Origin: Acidobacteriota bacterium
GTDB lineage: Bacteria; Acidobacteriota; Blastocatellia; HR10
Length of the DNA stretch: 53,106 nt
Reading direction: 5' to 3'
Assembly (NCBI GenBank): GCA_030550025.1
Contig: JAUQQC010000015.1
Span: 1 to 53,106 of the forward strand
The translations under genes and the position numbers were made by a program. Below, one piece after another: positions 14,267-22,704 of the stretch (position 1 is its first letter; every line of letters starts with the position of its first letter). The notes under the pieces were generated by a model that saw only the letters and a program-made list of their open reading frames with translations, made no database searches and was not told where the DNA came from.

Positions 14267-15643
14267 ATGAAGCAGACATCAGCGCTCTTCCGAGGGTTGG
14301 ACGCGTACATCCGCAGCGTGCGTGAGGAATTCGAGGAGAAACTCGCGGCGCTCGTCGAGACGCCGACCGTGAGCGTAGATCCCGAGCGCAAAAGCGACAT
14401 CGAGCGCGGCGCGCATCTTGCCGCCGAATATCTCCGAGAGCTTGGCGCCACGGTAGAGATCGTGCCCACGCCGGGCCATCCTGTCGTTTTCGGCCGCCTG
14501 ATCACTGATTCGAAGAATCCGACAGTGACCATTTACAATCATCTCGATGTGCAGCCCGCCGATCCCGAGGAGTGGCGCACGCCTCCCTTCACCTTCGTCC
14601 GAGAGGATGGGCGGTACTTCGGTCGAGGGACGACCGATGATAAAGGGCCGGCGCTGACGGCGCTCTTAGCCGTCCGCTATGCGGTGGAGAACGGCGTGCC
14701 ACTCAACGTCCATTTCCTCTGGGAGCTGGAGGAGGAGATCGGGAGTCCGAACTTCGCACACTTCATGCGGAAGAAGCAGAAGCAGCTGCGCACGGATGTG
14801 GTCGTCGTCTCCGATACGATTTGGATCGCGCGGAACCGGCCGACGGTGCCCTATGGATTGCGAGGATTGCTCGGACTCACGTTGACGCTGGAGACGGGCA
14901 AGAAGGATGCCCATTCGGGCGTCACCGGAGGGCCGGCGCGCAATCCCATCGGCGAGCTGTGTCAGCTCATCTGCGAGTGCTATGATCCGCGGACCGGGCG
15001 CGTGAAGATTCCCGGGTTTTACGACGACGTGCGGAAGGTGACGCGCCGGGAGTTGGAGAATTACCTCGCCTCCGGTTTCGACGTGCGGCGGTTCATGCGC
15101 GTGCACGAATTCACTTCGTTGCGCACGACCGATCCCGTGCGCGTGGTGCGCGGGATCATGGCCGAACCGACGTTCGAGGTGCACGGCATCGTCGGCGGAT
15201 ATCGTGGGCCTGGCATTAAGACGATCATCCCGCCGCGCGCTGAGGCGAAGATCAGCATGCGCTTGGTGCCGGATCAAGATGCCGAGAAGATCTTCCGTCT
15301 GGTGAGCGAGTTCATCCGCTCGAAGAACCCGGATGTGGTGATCCAGCGGGCGGGGACCTTGCGCCCCTATCTCGGGTCTTTCACCGGCCCTTATGCCGAC
15401 GCCGCTCGTCGCGCCATGAAGTTCGCCTTCGGCAAGGAGCCGGCCTTCACCCGCGAAGGGGGCTCGATCGGCGCCGTCGTGATCATGGAGGAGTACCTGC
15501 GCGCGCCGATCATCTTCCTGGGGTTAAGCCTGCCCGAGCACGGCTATCACGCGCCGAACGAGAACTACGATTGGCGACAAACGGCAGGTGGGATCAAGAT
15601 GTTCGTCCACTACTTCGCGGAGATCGCTCAGCTCGGGCGCTGA
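14267..15643 (+). CDS. M20-family metallopeptidase (dipeptidase / CNDP-like)
   Basis: A 458-residue di-zinc peptidase of the M20 (ArgE/DapE/CPG2) group. The metal and catalytic motifs are intact: YNHLDVQP (His, Asp), [10 protein letters not shown] (bridging Asp), the catalytic Glu pair in [10 protein letters not shown], and the final His in [12 protein letters not shown]. The inserted dimerisation domain lies between about residues 210 and 340. Family members cleave dipeptides or deacylate amino acids in the cytoplasm; the substrate is not determined. GAGGGGAGGGG precedes the ATG. It ends 12 bases from the convergent atpG. Confidence 0.9.
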   Translation: MKQTSALFRGLDAYIRSVREEFEEKLAALVETPTVSVDPERKSDIERGAHLAAEYLRELGATVEIVPTPGHPVVFGRLITDSKNPTVTIYNHLDVQPADPEEWRTPPFTFVREDGRYFGRGTTDDKGPALTALLAVRYAVENGVPLNVHFLWELEEEIGSPNFAHFMRKKQKQLRTDVVVVSDTIWIARNRPTVPYGLRGLLGLTLTLETGKKDAHSGVTGGPARNPIGELCQLICECYDPRTGRVKIPGFYDDVRKVTRRELENYLASGFDVRRFMRVHEFTSLRTTDPVRVVRGIMAEPTFEVHGIVGGYRGPGIKTIIPPRAEAKISMRLVPDQDAEKIFRLVSEFIRSKNPDVVIQRAGTLRPYLGSFTGPYADAARRAMKFAFGKEPAFTREGGSIGAVVIMEEYLRAPIIFLGLSLPEHGYHAPNENYDWRQTAGGIKMFVHYFAEIAQLGR

Positions 15644-15655
15644 AGGGGCGTGGAG

Positions 15656-16546
15656 CTAGCGGGCCATCTCCTCAAGGGCCGCTGCCCCGCTGACGACCTC
15701 GATGATCTGCTTGGTGATCGTCGCCTGCCGGACGCGATTCATCTGCAGCGTGAGCGAGGCGATCATCTCCTCCGCGTTCTTGGTCGCTGCGTCCATGGCC
15801 ATCATGCGCGCGCCATGCTCGGAGGCCGTCGCTTCAAGAAGCGCGCGATAGACTTGCGCTTCCACGTATCGGGGGAGCAAGCTGTCGAAGATCTCGGCCG
15901 GAGGTTGCTCGTACAGGTAGTCAATGAAGACCTCTCGCGGTTTCCGCTCGCCCTCGGGCGGCCATTGGGCGATGGGCAGAAGCTGCTCGACGACGATCTG
16001 CTGCCGCGCCGCGGATTTGAATTCGTTGTAGAGGAGCACGACTTTGTCCACCCCGCATTCAGGGGCGAGGAAATCCGCAATCAGCGCTTGCGCGATCTGT
16101 CGGGCGATGGGCAGTTCGACTTGTCGGGCCGTGACACCCGTGTATTCGGCGCGAATTGGGACGCCATGCCGGCGGAAGAAATCGCGCCCTTTGCGCCCGA
16201 TGCAAACCAGTTCGATCTGCGCGTTCGGATGGCGCTCGAGGAAGGCCTGCGCGGCGCGAATGAGGTTGGTGTTGTACGCGCCGCAGAGCCCTTTATCGGC
16301 GGTGATGAGGACCAGTAGGAAGTGATCCTCGCCGCGCGGCTCCAGAAGCGGATGCCGGTACTGCTCCGCGCGTTCGGCCAAGCCCTGCAGCACGGCGGCC
16401 ATGCGCTGGGCGTACGGACGAGCGGCGACCACACGCTCCTGCGCGCGGCGCAATTTGGCCGCCGAGACCATCTTCATCGCACGCGTCACTTGCTGCATGT
16501 TGCGCACGGCGCGCACGCGCCGTCGCAGGTCTTGCAAGCTTGCCAT
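15656..16546 (-). CDS. atpG: ATP synthase gamma chain
   Basis: A 296-residue gamma subunit, the central rotor shaft of F1. It begins MASLQDLRRRVRAVRNMQQV and has TRAMKMVSAAKLRRAQ, the family N-terminal helix, plus ITADKGLCGAYNTN (about residues 78-91). The C-terminal helix ends near MRVQ-type sequence MNRVRQATITKQIIEVVSGA. The ATG at 16546 was preferred over an upstream in-frame ATG because the family starts here, GGAGTGGGAG precedes it, and the longer form would overlap atpA. It is the last gene of the operon. Confidence 0.96.
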   Translation of the reverse strand: MASLQDLRRRVRAVRNMQQVTRAMKMVSAAKLRRAQERVVAARPYAQRMAAVLQGLAERAEQYRHPLLEPRGEDHFLLVLITADKGLCGAYNTNLIRAAQAFLERHPNAQIELVCIGRKGRDFFRRHGVPIRAEYTGVTARQVELPIARQIAQALIADFLAPECGVDKVVLLYNEFKSAARQQIVVEQLLPIAQWPPEGERKPREVFIDYLYEQPPAEIFDSLLPRYVEAQVYRALLEATASEHGARMMAMDAATKNAEEMIASLTLQMNRVRQATITKQIIEVVSGAAALEEMAR

Positions 16547-16556
16547 CTCCCACTCC

Positions 16557-18095
16557 TTATGCCGCCCGCGCCGCAATGGCGTGGGCCATCACGAACCGCT
16601 CCTTGAACTCGCTCACCGTCTCCCGTAATTCGGTGAGGATCTCCTCATCGAGCGCCTTTCGCGTGCGAATCTTCTCCAAGAGCCCGGCGCGACTGTTCTC
16701 GACAAATTGCAGAAGCTCTTCCTCAAAAGGCCGCACCAGCTCGTCGGGGAGATCGTCCAAATACCCATTCGTCCCCGCCCAGATCGAGACGATCTGCTTC
16801 TCGACATCCATCGGCTTGTATTGCTCCTGCTTGAGCAGCTCGGTCAGCTTGCGTCCGCGATTGAGCTGCTGCAGGGTCACCTTGTCCAGGTCCGATCCGA
16901 ACTGAGCGAAAGCGGCCAACTCGCGATATTGCGCCAGCTCCAAGCGCAACGTCCCGGCCACTTGCTTCATCGCCTTGATCTGGGCCGATCCGCCGACGCG
17001 CGAGACCGAAATGCCCACGTTGATCGCCGGTCGAATCCCGGCATGAAAGAGATCCGTCTCCAAATAAATCTGCCCGTCCGTGATCGAGATGACGTTGGTC
17101 GGGATATAGGCCGAGACGTCGCCCAACTGCGTCTCGATGATCGGCAAGGCCGTGAGCGAGCCGCCGCCGAATTCGTCGCTGTATTTCGCCGCTCGTTCCA
17201 GCAGCCGCGAGTGCAGATAGAAGACATCACCCGGATAGGCTTCCCGTCCGGGAGGACGCCGCAGTAAGAGGCTGATCTCGCGATAGGCTGCCGCATGCTT
17301 GGAGAGGTCATCGTAGACGACCAGCGCATGTTGCCCGCGATCCCGAAAGTATTCGCCCATGGCGCATCCGGCATACGGCGCCAGATACTGCATGGCCGCC
17401 GGATCGGAGGCCGCGGCCGAGACGACGATCGTGTAGTCCATCGCGCCGTAATCGTGGAGCGTTTTGACGACCTGCGCGATCGTGGACTTCTTCTGTCCGA
17501 TGGCGACGTAGATGCAGACGACGTCCTTGCCCTTCTGGTTGATGATCGTGTCAATGGCGATGGCCGTCTTCCCCGTCTGCCGATCCCCGATGATCAACTC
17601 GCGCTGGCCACGCCCGATTGGGATCATAGCGTCGATCGCCTTGATGCCCGTCTGCAGGGGCTCTTTCACCGGTTGCCGATCCACGACGCCCGGAGCCAAA
17701 CGCTCAATCGGATTGTACGTGTCCGTGATGATCGGCCCGCGTCCGTCGAGCGGGCGCCCCAGTGGATCCACGACGCGCCCGATGAGCGCTTCGCCGACGG
17801 GCACCGACATGATCCGGCGCGTCCGCCGCACCTCATCCCCCTCTTTGATCAAGTGATACTCGCCGAAGAGGACGGCTCCGACCTTATCTTCCTCCAGATT
17901 GAGGGCCAATCCGTAGACGTCATGCGGCAAGGCCAGCAGTTCACCGGCCATCACCTTCTCGACGCCGTAGATCTCGGCGATCCCATCGCCCGCTTTGATG
18001 ACCGTCCCCACCTCTTCCAGCGAGACGCGCGTCTCAAAGCCTTCGATCTGTTGGCGAATGATGTCCACGATCTCATCGGCTCTCAACCTCTCCAT
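16557..18095 (-). CDS. atpA: ATP synthase subunit alpha
   Basis: A 512-residue non-catalytic nucleotide-binding subunit of F1. The P-loop GDRQTGKT is at about residues 169-176. The alpha-type segments [11 protein letters not shown] and [20 protein letters not shown] and the signature [20 protein letters not shown] are present. In most bacteria it is followed by gamma, then beta and epsilon; here only gamma follows, and the catalytic beta subunit is absent from the window. The gene is intact. Confidence 0.97.
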   Translation of the reverse strand: MERLRADEIVDIIRQQIEGFETRVSLEEVGTVIKAGDGIAEIYGVEKVMAGELLALPHDVYGLALNLEEDKVGAVLFGEYHLIKEGDEVRRTRRIMSVPVGEALIGRVVDPLGRPLDGRGPIITDTYNPIERLAPGVVDRQPVKEPLQTGIKAIDAMIPIGRGQRELIIGDRQTGKTAIAIDTIINQKGKDVVCIYVAIGQKKSTIAQVVKTLHDYGAMDYTIVVSAAASDPAAMQYLAPYAGCAMGEYFRDRGQHALVVYDDLSKHAAAYREISLLLRRPPGREAYPGDVFYLHSRLLERAAKYSDEFGGGSLTALPIIETQLGDVSAYIPTNVISITDGQIYLETDLFHAGIRPAINVGISVSRVGGSAQIKAMKQVAGTLRLELAQYRELAAFAQFGSDLDKVTLQQLNRGRKLTELLKQEQYKPMDVEKQIVSIWAGTNGYLDDLPDELVRPFEEELLQFVENSRAGLLEKIRTRKALDEEILTELRETVSEFKERFVMAHAIAARAA

Positions 18096-18121
18096 CGCTT
18101 TCCCTCCTCACAGAGCGGCGG

Positions 18122-18661
18122 TCACAGCAAGAGCTGGCGCCGCAGGGTCTGCAGGCGAGCGTCCAACGATCCGTCGTAGACCTCGCTGTCCAGGCGGGCT
18201 TGGACGCCTCCGAGCAATCGTTCGTCTACGACTTCCCGTACGCGGACGATTTTCCCCGTCAATCGCTCCAATTGCCGATGCAAATCCCGGCGCTCCGCTT
18301 CCTGAAGTGGCCGCGCCGCGCGCACTTCGACATTGATGATGCCCAATCGGCGATCCACTTCCTCGGCGAAGGCCCGTGCGATCGCCTCCAGATGCTGCAG
18401 CCGGTAGTTCTTCAAGAGCAGATGCAGGAACGTCGCCGTCGTGCGCCCGACGTTTGCTCGCTCGATCAGAGTCTGCAGCACGCGCTCTTTCTGCGCGCGC
18501 GGGATAATTGGGTTGGCGAAGACGTCACTGAGCAGCGGCGCCTCGCGAAACACTTCGGCGAGGGCGTGGAGTTCGTTCCGCACCGCTTCGTGCTCCTGGC
18601 GCGGGAACGTGTACTCAGCCAGCGCGCGCGCATATCGGCGTGCGATGCGGAGCGAGATCAT
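18122..18661 (-). CDS. atpH: ATP synthase subunit delta
   Basis: A 179-residue OSCP/delta subunit linking F1 to the peripheral stalk. It starts MISLRIARRYARALAEYT, the family's N-terminal helix. It ends with a motif related to the C-terminal G-G-x-DSxxYDGSLxxRL region (LLGGVQARLDSEVYDGSLDARL), which is diagnostic. Its start overlaps the atpF stop by four bases, so the two are probably translationally coupled. Confidence 0.94.
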   Translation of the reverse strand: MISLRIARRYARALAEYTFPRQEHEAVRNELHALAEVFREAPLLSDVFANPIIPRAQKERVLQTLIERANVGRTTATFLHLLLKNYRLQHLEAIARAFAEEVDRRLGIINVEVRAARPLQEAERRDLHRQLERLTGKIVRVREVVDERLLGGVQARLDSEVYDGSLDARLQTLRRQLLL

Positions 18662-19188
18662 CGCGGCACCTCCGCCAGTCCTTCGATGAACTGCGCGACC
18701 AAGCGCTGATGGTCCTCCTCCGTCAGTTGCTGACGCAGCAGGGCGCGCGCTCGGGCCATGGCGCGCTCGACCAGAAACGTCTTCAACTCCAATTCCGCCG
18801 CTCGCCGCGCCATCTCGATCTCACGCTCGGCCACGGCGCGAATCTTCTCAGCCTCGATTTGTGCTTCCCGCCACAAGCGCTCGTATTCGGCTTCGGCCTC
18901 CTGCTCAGCGCGCGCGCGAATGGCGGCCACCTCTTCGTCCAATCGAGCCAGGCGCGCACGCGTCTGTTCCAACTCGCGTGCCGCAGCCTCGCGCGCACGC
19001 CGCGCTTCCTCCAGCTCCCGAGCGATAGCCTGCGCGCGTTGACGAAAGAACTCGCTCACCGGCTTCCGCAGCAGATAGTAGAGCGCGGCGACGAAGATCA
19101 GGAAATTCACCACGCGCGGAAGTCCCGAGCCAACCAGGCCAAGCGGCCCGCCGATCTCGGTCGCGACGTTCAGGAGGAGGATATCCAT
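18658..19188 (-). CDS. atpF: ATP synthase subunit b
   Basis: A 176-residue peripheral-stalk subunit. A single membrane helix lies near the N-terminus (about residues 20-40, VVNFLIFVAALYYLLRKP), followed by a very long Arg/Glu/Ala-rich coiled coil. The ATG at 19188 (MDILLLNVATEIG) was chosen because it begins four bases after the atpF' stop; the in-frame upstream start would overlap atpF'. With the preceding b' subunit it should form a b/b' heterodimer. Confidence 0.92.
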   Translation of the reverse strand: MDILLLNVATEIGGPLGLVGSGLPRVVNFLIFVAALYYLLRKPVSEFFRQRAQAIARELEEARRAREAAARELEQTRARLARLDEEVAAIRARAEQEAEAEYERLWREAQIEAEKIRAVAEREIEMARRAAELELKTFLVERAMARARALLRQQLTEEDHQRLVAQFIEGLAEVPR

Positions 19189-19192
19189 AGGG

Positions 19193-19678
19193 TCACGAGG
19201 GGATGCGCGTGACTTCCTCCACGCGGCGGCCAAGTACCTGTCGCACCATCTCCCGCGCCAGCTCTCCCGCCTCCTGTTCGAGATAGCCCTTGGTCTCTTG
19301 CACCTGTTCGGCCAGCTCGCGGCGCGCCCGCTCGACGCTCGCGCGCGCCTCTTCCCGAACGGTCCGCAACAAGCGTTCCCGCCGCTCCAACGCTTCCCGC
19401 CGCCGTGCCTCGACGAGTTGATACCCCTCGGCTCGCGCGCGCTTCACCAGCTCCTCATACCGCGCCCGCTCGCGCGCGCTTTCGGCCTCCATCGCCTTCG
19501 CCTCCGCTCGATATCCCCGCGTGCGCCGCTCCCGCTCATCCAGGATTTGATTGACCGGACGAAAGAGCAATCGGTCGAGCACCCACACCAACATCCACGT
19601 CGTCAGGAAGACGACGATAACCGTGGCATCCGGCTTCAAAACGTTCTCTTGCAGCGCCAGCGCGTGGATCATGCCCAT
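19193..19678 (-). CDS. atpF': ATP synthase subunit b'
   Basis: A 161-residue second b-type subunit. A membrane helix occupies about residues 17-36 (ATVIVVFLTTWMLVWVLDRL), followed by LFRPVNQILDERERRT, the b-family junction, and then a long coiled coil. Paired b and b' genes occur in phototrophs, Aquificae and several other phyla. It is the first gene of the operon; atpI, atpB (a) and atpE (c), which normally precede it, are replaced by an unrelated DUF523 gene. A start at the second ATG (two codons in) is possible. Confidence 0.9.
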   Translation of the reverse strand: MGMIHALALQENVLKPDATVIVVFLTTWMLVWVLDRLLFRPVNQILDERERRTRGYRAEAKAMEAESARERARYEELVKRARAEGYQLVEARRREALERRERLLRTVREEARASVERARRELAEQVQETKGYLEQEAGELAREMVRQVLGRRVEEVTRIPS

Positions 19679-19712
19679 GGCCGCACGCCTGATGTCATTT
19701 CAAAGGGGTGAA

Positions 19713-19742
19713 AGGCTACCATACGGCCGAAGACCCTGTCAA
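19713..19742 (-). promoter_or_regulatory. Predicted sigma-70 promoter of the atpF'FHAG operon
   Basis: On the minus strand a consensus -35 TTGACA (19737-19742) is followed after 18 bases by TAGCCT (19713-19718) as a weak -10, about 35 bases before the atpF' start. The -35 box overlaps the end of the upstream DUF523 gene. It supports independent transcription of this partial ATP synthase cluster. Confidence 0.5.
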
Positions 19743-20746
19743 GCTGGCGTCGGTCGCCGATTCCGTGCCAAGGGGATGTCCCATTCCCACGCCGTGCGCG
19801 GATCAAGCGGCCCCCGCAGCTCATCCGGATACGGCTCGAAGAAGGTCTGCGCGAGGAGATACTTGACCTCAAACCGCACGATCCAGGCGCGCAAGAGCGA
19901 GAGGACGGCGCTCGCCGGAAGCCGCCCGCGCCGGTACTTCTCCACAGTCTGTTGAAACAGCGCTTTCTCTCTCGCCGTCAGATGCTTCGACACATACCCG
20001 AACCCATGCTGAAAGACGTTCACCAAGGCCATGCGGCGCGCCCTCCGTTGCCAAGCGCACTGCAGATGCCGGCGATATTCGGCGATCACCTCCGAGAGGG
20101 GACGATGCGCGGCGTGAGCGACCAGCCGCCCCATCGCGCGCAGTTCCTTCTGGCTCTGAGCCATCAGCAGGAACTTATGCGTCGCGTGGAAGTGAACGAG
20201 CGCCGCTATCGAATCGGCCTTCGCCGCCTGACGAAAGCGCGCGAACGTGAAGAGTTTCATCAAAAAATGTTCGCGGATCGCCTCATCGTTCAACCGCCCC
20301 TCGTCCTCAATGGCCAGGCCGGGGAACCGTCGTACCACCATCTCGGCGAAAAGACCGGCGTGGTGTCCGCAAGCCGCCTCGCTCTCCACCGATGGAAAGA
20401 CCTTCGCGTCCCGAATCCCACAGGAGGGCGAGCGGCTCTTCAGGATGAACCCGTCCACTTCCGGCAGGGCCTTCAAGAATCGTTCGGCGAACCCCACGAG
20501 CCGCTCGGTCACATCCTGACCCGTCGCCGCTTGAATCGCGCGCACGTCGTCTCCCCGCCGAATCAGTCGAATGGGCTCACGCGGCACACCGAGCCCGATC
20601 TCCACCTCCGGACACACGGGGATGAGCGTCGCATGCGCAGCGAGCCGCCGGATGAACGCATTCGGAATGACCTGCCCGTTGTACCGACAGGCCTCCAAGT
20701 CCAAACACCGGCTGACGACGACAATGGGCCGCACAGTCTCGCTCAT
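19739..20746 (-). CDS. DUF523 and DUF1722 domain protein (TudS-like Fe-S protein)
   Basis: A 335-residue two-domain protein. Residues 1-150 are DUF523, with conserved cysteines in SRCLDLEACRYNGQ and SRSPSCGI. Characterised DUF523 members (TudS) bind a [4Fe-4S] cluster through three cysteines and desulfurate thiouracil. Residues about 190-310 are DUF1722, seen as HATHKFLLMAQSQKELRAMG. The fused form is widespread, but its own reaction is not established. It is same-strand with the ATP synthase genes, but a separate promoter probably serves those. The ATG gives the family's standard start (SETVRPIVVVSRCLDLEACR). Confidence 0.88.
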   Translation of the reverse strand: MSETVRPIVVVSRCLDLEACRYNGQVIPNAFIRRLAAHATLIPVCPEVEIGLGVPREPIRLIRRGDDVRAIQAATGQDVTERLVGFAERFLKALPEVDGFILKSRSPSCGIRDAKVFPSVESEAACGHHAGLFAEMVVRRFPGLAIEDEGRLNDEAIREHFLMKLFTFARFRQAAKADSIAALVHFHATHKFLLMAQSQKELRAMGRLVAHAAHRPLSEVIAEYRRHLQCAWQRRARRMALVNVFQHGFGYVSKHLTAREKALFQQTVEKYRRGRLPASAVLSLLRAWIVRFEVKYLLAQTFFEPYPDELRGPLDPRTAWEWDIPLARNRRPTPA

Positions 20747-20802
20747 GGTCGCTCGTCTTGAGGCCGCACGAAGGGACGTTGTTCCGCCGTCTCCACGCTG
20801 AG

Positions 20803-20809
20803 AAAAAAA
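20803..20809 (-). terminator. T-run immediately after tRNA-Thr
   Basis: On the minus strand the encoded CCA of tRNA-Thr is followed after one base by seven T residues. The tRNA's own folded arms followed by this run probably act as an intrinsic terminator, a common economy for single tRNA genes. Confidence 0.5.
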
Positions 20810-20810
20810 C

Positions 20811-20886
20811 TGGAGCCGGCGATCGGATTCGAACCGATGACCTGACGATTACGAATCGTCTGCTCTACCTGCTGAGCTACGCCGGC
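20811..20886 (-). tRNA. tRNA-Thr (anticodon CGT)
   Basis: A complete 76-nt cloverleaf on the minus strand. The acceptor arms GCCGGCG/CGCCGGC pair over 7 bp, the D arm has GCTC...GAGC, and the anticodon stem GACGA/TCGTC holds loop TTCGTAA with anticodon CGT, reading ACG threonine codons. The T arm has GGTTCGAAT and the 3' CCA is encoded. It stands alone, between a DUF523 gene and a beta-lactamase-like gene. Confidence 0.97.
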
Positions 20887-20966
20887 CCCTACTCCTGACA
20901 TCGAGGATCGTCGAGGCGGCGCATCTCGCCATCCTCCGGCCATCCCCCTCGATGCGAAAGGAAATT

Positions 20967-22052
20967 TTAGCGAAGCCGAGGGGATTCAGCAAGCCCTTCC
21001 CGCCGCGCAGGCGCCGGATGGAAGAGGAAGAAATCGTGAACAGCGCGGGCGATCTCGGCGATGGCGCGTTCGCGCGTCGGGACGTCCTTCTCCGAGGACT
21101 TGACGAACACGGCGATGGCCACATGCCCGGCATCGGCGGGCAGAGTCAGGATGCCCACGTCATTCGTCGTGCCGCCAATCGTCCCCGTCTTATGCGCCAC
21201 CTCAGTCCCCGGTGGAAGCAAGCCTTTCAGCCGCGCTTCGCCCGTTCGACACCGTCGCATGATGTCAAGCAGCAGTTCAGTCGTCTCCCGCTTGAGCGCC
21301 TGGCCGCGATAAATCTGCTCTAGTAGCGTGACCATCGCCTCCGGCGTCGCCGTATCGCGCGGATCGGCATCGAATCGCTTCGCCGCCGCCTGCCGGTCCT
21401 CCGGCAGGACGGCGCGAGCCAACTCCCGAAATCGCTCTAACGACCATGGCCCCGATGCCGCGATCCCCATCCAATCGGCAATCACTTGTTTCGTCGAACG
21501 GTCCACCCGCAGGCCCTCGATCCCCAACTCCCGCATGCGCGCCGTGACGGCCTCCGCACCCCCAGCCAATCGCAAGAGGACATCGGTCGCCGTATTGTCG
21601 CTAATGAGCAACATCAATTCCAGAAGATTTCGCACCGAGAGCGCCACGCCCGGTTTGTTGAAGAGATCCGAGAGCGTGCCACTCCCCGGGCTCAGATCCG
21701 TCGGCTCTATCTGAATCATTTGGTCCAAGGCGAGTTCGCCGCGATCCACCTTGCTGAGCACTTGCACAGCAATGGGGACCTTGTACGTGCTCGCCATCGG
21801 AAAGCGTTCCCCACCATTCAACGATACGCGCCGGCCGCTCTCCAGATGAAGTGCCGCGACGCCGACGACTCCACCGGCGATCTCCGCCAGACGAGCGATC
21901 TCCCGTTCCAATCGCACTAGCGCCGGATCCGCGACCGCCTCGGTCTGGGCGTGCGCCGGAGCCGGTATGCCCGCATAGGCCAGAACGCAGATCGTAGCCC
22001 ATAAGGTGACTCGCCATGAGAATAGCCCGAGCGATCGGGTGATCGTTAACAT
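20967..22052 (-). CDS. Class A beta-lactamase-like serine hydrolase, exported
   Basis: A 361-residue protein with a signal peptide (about residues 1-36, ending APAHAQ). The active-site motifs of serine beta-lactamases and PBPs are intact: S88-T-Y-K91, S151-D-N153 and K288-T-G290. The region between SDN and the conserved RDTATP motif (about 232-237) is roughly 30 residues longer than in TEM-type enzymes. The expected deacylating Glu and Asn of the omega loop (E166, N170) cannot be aligned with confidence. It may therefore be a true beta-lactamase, or a related hydrolase of the broad PF13354 group with another substrate. It sits alone between two tRNA genes, with no regulator beside it. Confidence 0.85.
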   Translation of the reverse strand: MLTITRSLGLFSWRVTLWATICVLAYAGIPAPAHAQTEAVADPALVRLEREIARLAEIAGGVVGVAALHLESGRRVSLNGGERFPMASTYKVPIAVQVLSKVDRGELALDQMIQIEPTDLSPGSGTLSDLFNKPGVALSVRNLLELMLLISDNTATDVLLRLAGGAEAVTARMRELGIEGLRVDRSTKQVIADWMGIAASGPWSLERFRELARAVLPEDRQAAAKRFDADPRDTATPEAMVTLLEQIYRGQALKRETTELLLDIMRRCRTGEARLKGLLPPGTEVAHKTGTIGGTTNDVGILTLPADAGHVAIAVFVKSSEKDVPTRERAIAEIARAVHDFFLFHPAPARREGLAESPRLR

Positions 22053-22306
22053 ATACGGCCTCCGCTTGATCTCACAATGGCCGACAGGCCGGTCTTAAGG
22101 TAACGCCTATGAGGGCGAACGTCAAACGGTATGTCCACCCCCCAAGTGCCGAGAGGAGAAGGCCCATTCAAAGCACTTCGAAAACGGCCAACGTCCAGAA
22201 GGAACGCCGTCTCTTACGGCTGCTCCCTCGGTCCCTTAAGATTCCGCGTCGTGAGAATTGGGCCGTTAAAAAGGCGATAGGCATTTTGAGAAGCGCGGTC
22301 CCGATC
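22053..22306. other. Intergenic region, no gene seen
   Basis: This stretch lies between the divergent beta-lactamase-like gene and tRNA-Ala. Open frames that cross it have no ribosome binding site, no recognisable protein and run into the tRNA. No repeat or mobile-element end is visible. It probably holds the beta-lactamase promoter, which could not be picked out. Confidence 0.6.
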
Positions 22307-22334
22307 TTGACGAACGGCCCCGACTTCGTATATG
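22307..22334 (+). promoter_or_regulatory. Predicted promoter of tRNA-Ala
   Basis: TTGACG (22307-22312) and TATATG (22329-22334) are 16 bases apart, resembling a sigma-70 promoter. Transcription would begin about 12 bases before the mature tRNA 5' end, a typical distance for a single tRNA gene. Confidence 0.6.
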
Positions 22335-22352
22335 TTCTCCACCGAACGCGGT

Positions 22353-22428
22353 GGGGCTATAGCTCAGTTGGGAGAGCGCGTGAATGGCATTCACGAGGTC
22401 GCCGGTTCGAATCCGGCTAGCTCCACCA
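22353..22428 (+). tRNA. tRNA-Ala (anticodon GGC)
   Basis: A complete 76-nt cloverleaf with encoded CCA. The acceptor stem GGGGCTA/TAGCTCC contains the G3-U70 wobble pair that alanyl-tRNA synthetase recognises. The anticodon stem CGTGA/TCACG holds loop ATGGCAT with anticodon GGC, reading GCC alanine codons. Confidence 0.97.
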
Positions 22429-22496
22429 AATGCCCATTCTGACGATCCGCGCATAGCGCCTTCTCTCTCCAAGAGCGAAAGGCCATCTTAATCCGT

Positions 22497-22548
22497 GCCT
22501 CTCCCCGGAGGGGCGGGCTCATCGAGAACTGGTCCTGCCGAGAGAGGC
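22497..22548 (+). ncRNA. Possible structured RNA element
   Basis: A perfect 7-bp outer stem GCCTCTC (22497-22503) with GAGAGGC (22542-22548) encloses two inner helices: a short CCCC/GGGG hairpin and GGCGGG/CCTGCC with a 16-nt loop. This looks like a folded three-way junction. It does not match a riboswitch class I can recognise. It lies between tRNA-Ala and a T-run, upstream of a small secreted-peptide gene, so it could be part of a tRNA 3' trailer or a leader for that gene. Confidence 0.35.
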
Positions 22549-22573
22549 TACCTCAGCAAACGTCTCATGCCAG

Positions 22574-22601
22574 AAGGAAAGTTTCCCCTTGATTTTTTTT
22601 T
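22574..22601 (+). terminator. Terminator-like imperfect hairpin with nine T residues
   Basis: AAGGA and TCC(CC)TT can pair with a two-base bulge, followed after two bases by nine T residues (22593-22601). The stem is weak, but the T-run is the longest nearby. It could end the tRNA-Ala transcript or work as an attenuator before the small peptide gene. Confidence 0.4.
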
Positions 22602-22655
22602 CATGTCTGTAAGAAAATCCTGCCTTTCCAAATGCACCGATTGCAAAAAGCGTGG

Positions 22656-22679
22656 GTGGGCCTTGTCAATCCGGCCCAC
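22656..22679 (+). promoter_or_regulatory. Hairpin upstream of the small peptide's ribosome binding site
   Basis: The perfect 7-bp arms GTGGGCC (22656-22662) and GGCCCAC (22673-22679) enclose a 10-nt loop. The structure ends 11 bases before the AAAGGAGG site of the downstream gene. In DNA it could be an operator; in RNA it could protect or regulate the leader. Confidence 0.4.
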
Positions 22680-22704
22680 GTGAAACCCATAAAGGAGGAC
22701 GGCC

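Noticed and set aside
20743-20943. 66-codon minus frame with AQQVEQ and IGSNPIAGS
   Set aside because: It is a translation of tRNA-Thr sequence, another familiar artefact.
22109-22420. 103-codon frame ending in GYSSVGRA...FESG
   Set aside because: Its end is a translation of tRNA-Ala; this peptide is a familiar artefact of tRNA genes.
22266-22472. 68-codon minus frame with ASRIRTGDLVNAI
   Set aside because: It is an antisense reading of tRNA-Ala.
22497-22601. Guanidine-I (ykkC) or SAM riboswitch
   Set aside because: ACTGGTCC and GAGAG recall ykkC, and ATCGAGA recalls SAM-I, but the other conserved blocks of both classes are missing.
22495-22683. 62-codon plus frame with several cysteines (KSCLSKCTDCKKRGW)
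   Set aside because: It has a GTG start without a ribosome binding site and overlaps the hairpins and the T-run; the better gene starts at 22705.
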